Source of the DNA: Planctomycetes bacterium RBG_16_41_13
GTDB lineage: Bacteria; Planctomycetota; Brocadiia; Brocadiales; Brocadiaceae
Length of the DNA stretch: 6,500 nt
Reading direction: 5' to 3'
Assembly (NCBI GenBank): GCA_001828295.1
Contig: MHYI01000121.1
Coordinates: forward strand, 1-6,500
Position 1 is the stretch's first letter, and every line of letters begins with the position of its first letter. A program made the translations under genes and the position numbers. Shown one piece after another: positions 1 through 4,437 of this stretch. The notes under the pieces are model-generated. The model saw only the letters and a program-made list of their open reading frames with translations, was not told the DNA's origin and did no database searches.

Positions 1-136
1 ACGCAACGCCTATTTAAAATACAGAAAGAAACACCCCTAAGCTGGCATAGCCAGAACCAAACAAGCACACGCAACGCCTATTTAAAATACAGAAAGAAAC
101 ACCCCTAAGCTGGCATAGCCAGAACCAAACAAGCAC
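1..136. repeat. Two exact tandem copies of a 68-bp repeat
   Basis: Positions 1-68 and 69-136 are identical. Each copy carries a short palindrome, CTGGC-ATA-GCCAG, at 42-54 and 110-122. The first copy starts at the window edge, so the array may continue to the left. After the second copy the sequence turns into a 7-bp repeat (AAGCACG twice, 131-144) and then leaves the pattern. No open frame of note runs through it. This is a minisatellite-like intergenic repeat; its function is unknown. Confidence 0.9.
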
Positions 137-154
137 GAAGCACGAAAGGGGAAC

Positions 155-233
155 CACAGATTACACAGATTGAAAAAAACGTAGGGACACGGCGCACCGT
201 GTCCCTACAATTGACTAACGACCAATGACCAAC
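155..233. repeat. Intergenic short repeats and perfect hairpin upstream of bioB
   Basis: This stretch holds three small patterns. CACAGATT occurs twice, one base apart (155-162 and 164-171). Positions 181-208 form a perfect inverted repeat with 12-bp arms (GTAGGGACACGG and its complement) around a 4-nt CGCA loop. Three near-identical heptamers, GACTAAC, GACCAAT and GACCAAC, fill 213-233. The hairpin arm begins with GTAGGG, like the arm of the element at 1326-1399, so the two may belong to related dispersed repeat families. The hairpin lacks a T-run and is not a convincing terminator. No promoter with both boxes could be defended here. Confidence 0.75.
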
Positions 234-296
234 GAAGTACGGCAGCACAAAAACAAACCTGATAATTAATAATTGCTAGATAATGTCCCAGAAATT

Positions 297-1280
297 ATGC
301 ATAACCGGATAGAAACAATCGCCCAACAATCGTTACAAAACAATGAGATCAGCCATGAAGATGCCCTTTACCTGTCGCAGGCAGGAAACGACGAAGTGTA
401 TGATCTTTTTTATTGGGCAAACAGAATTCGCCTGAAATATTTCGGGCAAACAGTAAAGGCATGCTCTATTGTAAGCGCCAAACAGGGGAAGTGTACAGAA
501 GACTGTGCCTTTTGTTCCCAGTCCTCATATTACCCTACGGCAATTGAAAAATATAATCTCATTGAAGAAAATAAGATAGTCGATGCCGCACTGTACGCGG
601 AAAATACCGGCGCCCACTCGCTTGGCATCGTTACCAGCGGATATAGTATTGACAATGAAAATGAATTTGACCGTGTGTGCCACGCAATAAGTACCATCTC
701 CCGCGATGCACACATACATCCACACGGCTCTTTCGGCGTATTAACAAGAGAAATGGCGGATGCTCTGGCACAGAGCGGTTTAAAAAGAATAAATCACAAC
801 CTGGAAACCTCCGAACGATTTTTCCGCAACATTTGCACCACCCATACCTACGCTGACCGTTTGAACACCATATACGCATCAAAACAAGCCGGACTCGAAA
901 TTTGCTGCGGCGCAATATTTGGTATTGGCGAAGAAACGGAGGATCGTATTCATCTTGCGTTTACTTTGAAAAAATTAGACGTCGATTCCGTGCCCCTCAA
1001 TTTTCTACATCCTATCCCAGGCACTCCGATGGAAAACCGCTCCGTTCTGACGCCTATGGAAATATTAAAAATTATCTCTCTCTTCCGGTTTATTTTGCCC
1101 GATAAAGAAATCAAAATCGCCGGCGGCAGGGAAAAGAATCTGAGAAGCCTGCAATCATGGATGTTTTACGCCGGGGCAAACAGCACAATGATTGGAAATT
1201 ATTTAACGACAAAAGGGAAACCCGGTGAGGAAGACCTGCAAATGATAAAAGACCTGGGGTTAGAATTGGAAGTATCATAG
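297..1280 (+). CDS. bioB: Biotin synthase, radical SAM enzyme (BioB)
   Basis: BioB inserts sulfur into dethiobiotin, the last step of biotin synthesis, in the cytoplasm. From the ATG at 297 the protein is 327 residues, normal for the family. The radical-SAM motif CxxxCxxC is C66-TED-C70-AF-C73. The NHNLETS signature lies at 166-172, GIGEE at 209-213, and the C-terminal AGGRE carries R278, equivalent to E. coli R260. NICTTHTY (178-185) is typical of the anaerobe-type BioB. Two of the three cysteines that hold the E. coli [2Fe-2S] cluster are not cysteine here: the C97 position is G110 and the C128 position is H143; C188 is kept as C203, followed by C204. Start choice is uncertain. The frame opens at a TTG at 273, directly after an in-frame TAA, and neither start has a clear Shine-Dalgarno; 297 fits family N-termini better. 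The family call is firm. Confidence 0.95.
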   Translation: MHNRIETIAQQSLQNNEISHEDALYLSQAGNDEVYDLFYWANRIRLKYFGQTVKACSIVSAKQGKCTEDCAFCSQSSYYPTAIEKYNLIEENKIVDAALYAENTGAHSLGIVTSGYSIDNENEFDRVCHAISTISRDAHIHPHGSFGVLTREMADALAQSGLKRINHNLETSERFFRNICTTHTYADRLNTIYASKQAGLEICCGAIFGIGEETEDRIHLAFTLKKLDVDSVPLNFLHPIPGTPMENRSVLTPMEILKIISLFRFILPDKEIKIAGGREKNLRSLQSWMFYAGANSTMIGNYLTTKGKPGEEDLQMIKDLGLELEVS

Positions 1281-1305
1281 CACAAAATAATCAGGATAAT
1301 TGTAC

Positions 1306-1449
1306 CACTTTATTTTTTTGAAAAAGTAGGGGCGAAGCATTTTGCCCGTTTGGGTACGAACGCAGTTATGACAATTTATAGCAAATGCTTCGCCCCTACA
1401 CTATGCGGCAAACATCACTATTATTGGAATTTTCCAAAAAACTAAAGTG
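1306..1449. repeat. Nested inverted-repeat element (MITE-like) between bioB and bioF
   Basis: Outer arms 1306-1325 and 1430-1449 are inverted copies (18 of 20 bases match; CACTTTA then a T-run). Inside them, 1326-1345 (starting GTAGGGGCGAAGC) pairs with 1381-1399, differing by one extra T. A smaller palindrome, TTGGAA-TT-TTCCAA, sits at 1424-1437, overlapping the right outer arm. The element fills most of the 198-bp bioB-bioF gap and has no coding capacity. A diverged copy of its left half occurs at 4348-4387, which supports a dispersed family. It could affect read-through or mRNA stability between bioB and bioF; that is inference. Confidence 0.8.
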
Positions 1450-1464
1450 TTACCGGAAAACAAA

Positions 1465-1470
1465 AAGGTG
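1465..1470 (+). promoter_or_regulatory. Ribosome binding site of bioF
   Basis: AAGGTG lies 8 nt before the ATG at 1479. The next in-frame ATG at 1485 would be 14 nt away, so this site favours 1479 as the start. Confidence 0.65.
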
Positions 1471-1478
1471 TTTATACT

Positions 1479-2654
1479 ATGACTATGGAATTTATTTCCG
1501 GCATATTAGAGGAATTAAAAGACCTCTCCCTGCTGCGTGATTATACAACGATTGAAAGCGCTCAGGAGCCAACTGTGCAGATAAATGGAAAAGCCTATCT
1601 CTCTTTCTGCTCAAATAATTATCTGGGACTTGCCAGCCATCCCATAGTAAAACAGGCAGCCATAGAGGCTATTAGCCAGTACGGCTGCGGAACCGGCGCG
1701 TCACGGCTGGTATCCGGCACTATGCCCCTGCACACAGAACTGGAAAAGAACATTGCCCAATTCAAAAAAACAGAGGCCGCACTGCTTTTCCCCGCGGGCT
1801 ATATGGCGAATCTCGGCGCAATATGTACACTTGTCTCTAAAGAGGACATTGTTATCGGCGATAAGCTGAACCATGCAAGTATTATTGACGGATGCCGCTA
1901 CTCCGGCGCAACGTTCCGTGTTTATCCCCACAAAGACATAAATAAACTGGAGTCATTGCTGCAGAGATCTTCATCATACCGCAGAAAACTGGTAGTAACA
2001 GACAGTGTATTCAGTATGGATGGCGATACTGCCCCCTTAGTGGAAATTGCCAGCGCCGCAAAAAAGTACGATGCGCTGCTCATGGTGGATGACGCCCATG
2101 CTACCGGGGTATTCGGGAAAAACGGCAGAGGATTGATTGAACATTACGGACTGGAAGGACAGGTGGAAATCATTATGGGATCACTAAGCAAGGCTGTTGG
2201 CAGTGTTGGCGGATTTATCGCCGGCAGTCAGCAGCTCATTGATTTCTTAAAAAACAAGGCCCGGCATTTTATTTATACCACCGCCCTGCCGCCGTCCGTA
2301 TGCGCAGCGTCGCTGGCCGGGCTTGGCTTAATCCGGAAAGATTTATCCCTAATGAATAACTTGTGGGAAAATATCCGTTATCTCAACTCCCGTTTGTCTC
2401 AGTTTACCCCTGCCATTACCAGCGAAAGCCCTATCTTCCCCTTTGTTGCCGGGTCAGCCAAAGACGCACTGTCTCTTTCACTGAAACTGTTTGAAAACGG
2501 CATACTGATTCCCGCAATCAGGCCGCCCACCGTTCCCGAGGGAACCTGCCGTTTGCGTGTCTCCCTTATGACAAATCACGAGAAACACCATCTTGACAGA
2601 TTAATTGAAGTATTGCGTAACATTGGATTTTTGAAGGAACATTCTTCACTATAA
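1479..2654 (+). CDS. bioF: 8-amino-7-oxononanoate synthase (BioF)
   Basis: This PLP enzyme of the alpha-oxoamine synthase family condenses L-alanine with pimeloyl-ACP or pimeloyl-CoA, releasing CO2, to start the biotin ring. At 391 residues it has the usual length. Visible signatures are FCSNNYLGL (43-51), GCGTGASRLVSG (69-80), NHASIIDG with H132 stacking on the cofactor ring, VDDAHATG with D204 and H207, and GSLSKAVG with K238 as the PLP Schiff-base lysine. Family sisters such as 2-amino-3-ketobutyrate CoA ligase share these motifs; the neighbouring bioB is the main reason to call BioF. The start at 1479 is supported by AAGGTG 8 nt upstream. The gene ends 14 nt before alr, suggesting co-transcription, whereas 198 bp of repeat separates it from bioB. 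Confidence 0.92.
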   Translation: MTMEFISGILEELKDLSLLRDYTTIESAQEPTVQINGKAYLSFCSNNYLGLASHPIVKQAAIEAISQYGCGTGASRLVSGTMPLHTELEKNIAQFKKTEAALLFPAGYMANLGAICTLVSKEDIVIGDKLNHASIIDGCRYSGATFRVYPHKDINKLESLLQRSSSYRRKLVVTDSVFSMDGDTAPLVEIASAAKKYDALLMVDDAHATGVFGKNGRGLIEHYGLEGQVEIIMGSLSKAVGSVGGFIAGSQQLIDFLKNKARHFIYTTALPPSVCAASLAGLGLIRKDLSLMNNLWENIRYLNSRLSQFTPAITSESPIFPFVAGSAKDALSLSLKLFENGILIPAIRPPTVPEGTCRLRVSLMTNHEKHHLDRLIEVLRNIGFLKEHSSL

Positions 2655-2658
2655 GGAG
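2653..2658 (+). promoter_or_regulatory. Ribosome binding site of alr overlapping the bioF stop
   Basis: AAGGAG starts inside the bioF TAA stop (2652-2654) and lies 10 nt before the alr ATG at 2669. The overlap suggests that ribosomes ending on bioF can feed alr, which is translational coupling by inference. Confidence 0.75.
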
Positions 2659-2668
2659 TGACTCTTCC

Positions 2669-3793
2669 ATGCACAGGCCTACATGGGCGGAGATTGACCT
2701 TTCCGCCCTGAGACATAATCTTCAGGAAATAAGAAGGCGCATCGGGGCAAACGTAAAAATCCTTGGCGTTGTAAAGGCAAATGCTTACGGTCATGGTGAT
2801 TACGAAGTTGGTGCACTTTTGGTAAAAGATGGTGTTGAAATGCTCGGCATCGCCCTTCTCGAAGAAGGCATCCACCTTAGGGAAAAAGGAATCACTTCGC
2901 CGTTACTCCTCTTTGGCGGGTTCTTTAAAGAACAAATTAATGCAATTATTCACTACAACCTCACGCCAACCATTTACGATCTGGCACTTGCCGAAAAACT
3001 TGCACATCAGGCGCATTCTGCAGGGAAAACCGTCGATGTTCACGTTTATATCGATACAGGAATGGGCGGCACGGGAGTGAGACATGACGCCGCTTTAGAA
3101 TGTATAAAACATCTGACCGTAATGAACGGTCTCGTTATCGAAGGGATTTACACACACTGTTCTTCGGCGGACGATAATGATCCCATCCATACGGAACGGC
3201 AAATAAGAAAATTCAAAGACATTATTGCGAAACTTGATACGGCCGGGGTAATAATTCCGCTGAGACATATGGCAAATACCGGATCAATACTGCGTTACAA
3301 TGACTCGTATTTTACCATGGCAAGGCCTGGTCTTTCGCTCTACGGTTTACACGCATCAGATAAAGAATCGCGCAACCTGCCTGTTAAACCTGTTATGAGT
3401 TTAAAAACAAGGATTATACATATCAAAACAATGGAACCGGGAGAGACTTTGGGCTATGGCGGATCGTATAAAATCACCCGGACTACCCGTGTAGCGACCC
3501 TGCCTTTCGGTTACGATGACGGATACAATCGGTTATTATCAAATCAGGGAAAGGTTATTGTACGGGGGAATAAGGTTCCTGTTATCGGAAGAATTTGTAT
3601 GGATCAATGTTTTATTGACGTAACCACGATAAAAAACGTATCGGTGGGAGACGAAGTCGCGATCTATGGCAGACAGGGAAAAGAAACTATTTCAATAGAA
3701 TCTGTTGCAGAACAGCTAAAAACCATTCCCTATGAAATAACCTGCAATGTGAGTTCCCGGGTACCAAGGATATATATTGACGAGAATAGATAG
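2669..3793 (+). CDS. alr: Alanine racemase (Alr)
   Basis: Alr interconverts L- and D-alanine with PLP and supplies D-alanine for peptidoglycan. The 374-residue protein has the standard fold-III architecture: a TIM barrel followed by a C-terminal beta domain. VVKANAYGHG holds the PLP lysine K36. YTH (161-163), ARPGLSLYG with R219, LGYGGSY with the catalytic tyrosine Y263, PFGYDDGY (279-286) and CMDQ (310-313) are all present. Two usually conserved positions differ: the lysine just before the hydrophobic-DTGMG motif, carbamylated in the Geobacillus enzyme, is Y127, and the arginine of GMGR, its partner, is G134. The strong AAGGAG and the 14-nt gap place alr in one transcript with bioF. Both enzymes use L-alanine, which may explain the pairing, though chance adjacency is possible. 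Confidence 0.95.
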   Translation: MHRPTWAEIDLSALRHNLQEIRRRIGANVKILGVVKANAYGHGDYEVGALLVKDGVEMLGIALLEEGIHLREKGITSPLLLFGGFFKEQINAIIHYNLTPTIYDLALAEKLAHQAHSAGKTVDVHVYIDTGMGGTGVRHDAALECIKHLTVMNGLVIEGIYTHCSSADDNDPIHTERQIRKFKDIIAKLDTAGVIIPLRHMANTGSILRYNDSYFTMARPGLSLYGLHASDKESRNLPVKPVMSLKTRIIHIKTMEPGETLGYGGSYKITRTTRVATLPFGYDDGYNRLLSNQGKVIVRGNKVPVIGRICMDQCFIDVTTIKNVSVGDEVAIYGRQGKETISIESVAEQLKTIPYEITCNVSSRVPRIYIDENR

Positions 3794-3876
3794 GCAGATA
3801 TTAATGTACGATGTACAAGGTACGATTTACAATTTAAATCTAAAATCGTAAATCGTACATTGTAAATTGTACTGCC
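3793..3876. repeat. Imperfect hairpin repeat downstream of alr
   Basis: Arms 3806-3830 and 3848-3872 are inverted copies matching at 22 of 25 bases, around a 17-nt AT-rich loop. An outer GGCAG (3793-3797) is mirrored by CTGCC (3872-3876), sharing one base with the right arm. The arms are built from GTACGATTTAC-like words. The element starts on the last base of the alr stop codon and sits between convergent transcription units, so it could end transcripts from either side, but it is AT-rich and lacks a clean T-tract. It is better read as a small dispersed repeat. Confidence 0.75.
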
Positions 3877-4055
3877 TTCATACAGAAGTTTGGGTTTTGT
3901 TTATTGGGATTTATTTGTTATTTGGTTATTGTTATTTAGCGCTTGTTCATTTATGAGGGGGGGGCTAGTAACGGACGATACCATTGTTGTCATCTACTCT
4001 ACCGGCATGGTTTTCCGCCCTTTCAAATTCATCCGGATTTTCTCTTCTTTTCCCT
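3877..4055. other. Degenerate non-coding stretch with T-rich low-complexity repeat
   Basis: Positions 3896-3938 are T-rich and built from imperfect 7-8 base words such as TTATTTG and TTATTTA. A run of eight G residues follows at 3957-3964. A 75-codon open frame on the + strand begins at 3890, but it runs through this low-complexity DNA and antisense to the zinc-ribbon gene, so it is not accepted as coding. No RNA gene was recognised. Confidence 0.5.
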
Positions 4056-4235
4056 TTAATGTTCGATACTCCAATCAGGATCATACCTTGCATGACAGCT
4101 TGGGCATATCAGGATAATCCCGATTTTCTTCATTTCTCTCCTTATAAATGACATATGAAAACCATCCTCGTATCCACACTGAGGACAACGGTGCAATTCT
4201 TCTTCTATCCTGATGGGAATCGGTTCTTTCTTCAT
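4056..4235 (-). CDS. Small zinc-ribbon protein, hypothetical
   Basis: A 59-codon frame reads on the - strand from an ATG at 4235 to a TAA at 4056-4058. The protein has two knuckles, HRCPQCGYEDG (C17, C20) and ICPSCHARYD (C44, C47), 23 residues apart, a classic CxxC...CxxC zinc-ribbon arrangement. Between them is a basic stretch, FIRREMKK, then a hydrophobic IGIILI strand. It ends in DPDWSIEH. An in-frame TGA at 4248-4250 lies just upstream, so no earlier start is available. The Shine-Dalgarno is weak: GGGGTG about 13 nt away. A candidate promoter lies at 4290-4319. The paired CxxC knuckles in so short a frame argue against chance. No family is recognised; such ribbons often bind nucleic acid or act as small adaptor proteins, but no role can be assigned. 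Confidence 0.7.
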   Translation of the reverse strand: MKKEPIPIRIEEELHRCPQCGYEDGFHMSFIRREMKKIGIILICPSCHARYDPDWSIEH

Positions 4236-4289
4236 ATCAACAATATTTCACCCCGTTCTGTTTTATGGTAATAAATGTGGTATTTTGCG

Positions 4290-4319
4290 ATGGTATTTTA
4301 TTTATTTGCCACTTGTCAA
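4290..4319 (-). promoter_or_regulatory. Candidate sigma70-type promoter of the zinc-ribbon gene
   Basis: On the - strand, a perfect TTGACA (forward 4314-4319) is followed after 18 bases by TACCAT (forward 4290-4295), which matches four of six TATAAT bases. It would start transcription near 4283, about 48 nt before the ATG at 4235. This is a pattern match only, in AT-rich DNA. Confidence 0.35.
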
Positions 4320-4347
4320 CAACAAATAATTGCCTCGTCATTGATAA

Positions 4348-4387
4348 CACTTTAGTTTTTTGAGAGAGTAGAGGTGAAGCATTTGCC
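4348..4387. repeat. Diverged half copy of the bioB-bioF inverted-repeat element
   Basis: This 40-base stretch matches 1306-1346, the left outer and inner arms of the element between bioB and bioF, with five substitutions and one missing T. It starts CACTTTAG and contains GTAGAGGTGAAGC. The matching right half is not present, so it is a remnant. It lies 50 bp downstream of the stop of the ChaN/PDZ gene. Confidence 0.7.
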
Positions 4388-4437
4388 GACGATACGTTCA
4401 ATCATCCGTTTGAATAATACTCCATTTTTACTGCACC

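Noticed and set aside
1..136. CRISPR array
   Set aside because: The two 68-bp copies are directly adjacent with no unique spacers, so this is a tandem repeat.
181..208. Intrinsic terminator
   Set aside because: The hairpin is strong but is followed by mixed sequence, not a T-run, and no gene ends just before it in the window.
273..296. TTG at 273 as the bioB start
   Set aside because: Not excluded, but it has no ribosome site, follows a stop codon directly, and adds eight residues not typical of BioB N-termini. The ATG at 297 was preferred.
525..915. Antisense open frames within bioB
   Set aside because: They are shadows of the bioB coding frame, with no domain signature and no ribosome site.
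1479..2654. 2-amino-3-ketobutyrate CoA ligase (Kbl) instead of BioF
   Set aside because: The family motifs are shared, but the neighbouring bioB and absence of threonine dehydrogenase favour BioF.
3890..4117. 75-codon + strand open frame with a hydrophobic N-terminus
   Set aside because: It arises from T-rich low-complexity DNA and overlaps the zinc-ribbon gene in antisense. There is no ribosome site and no recognisable domain.
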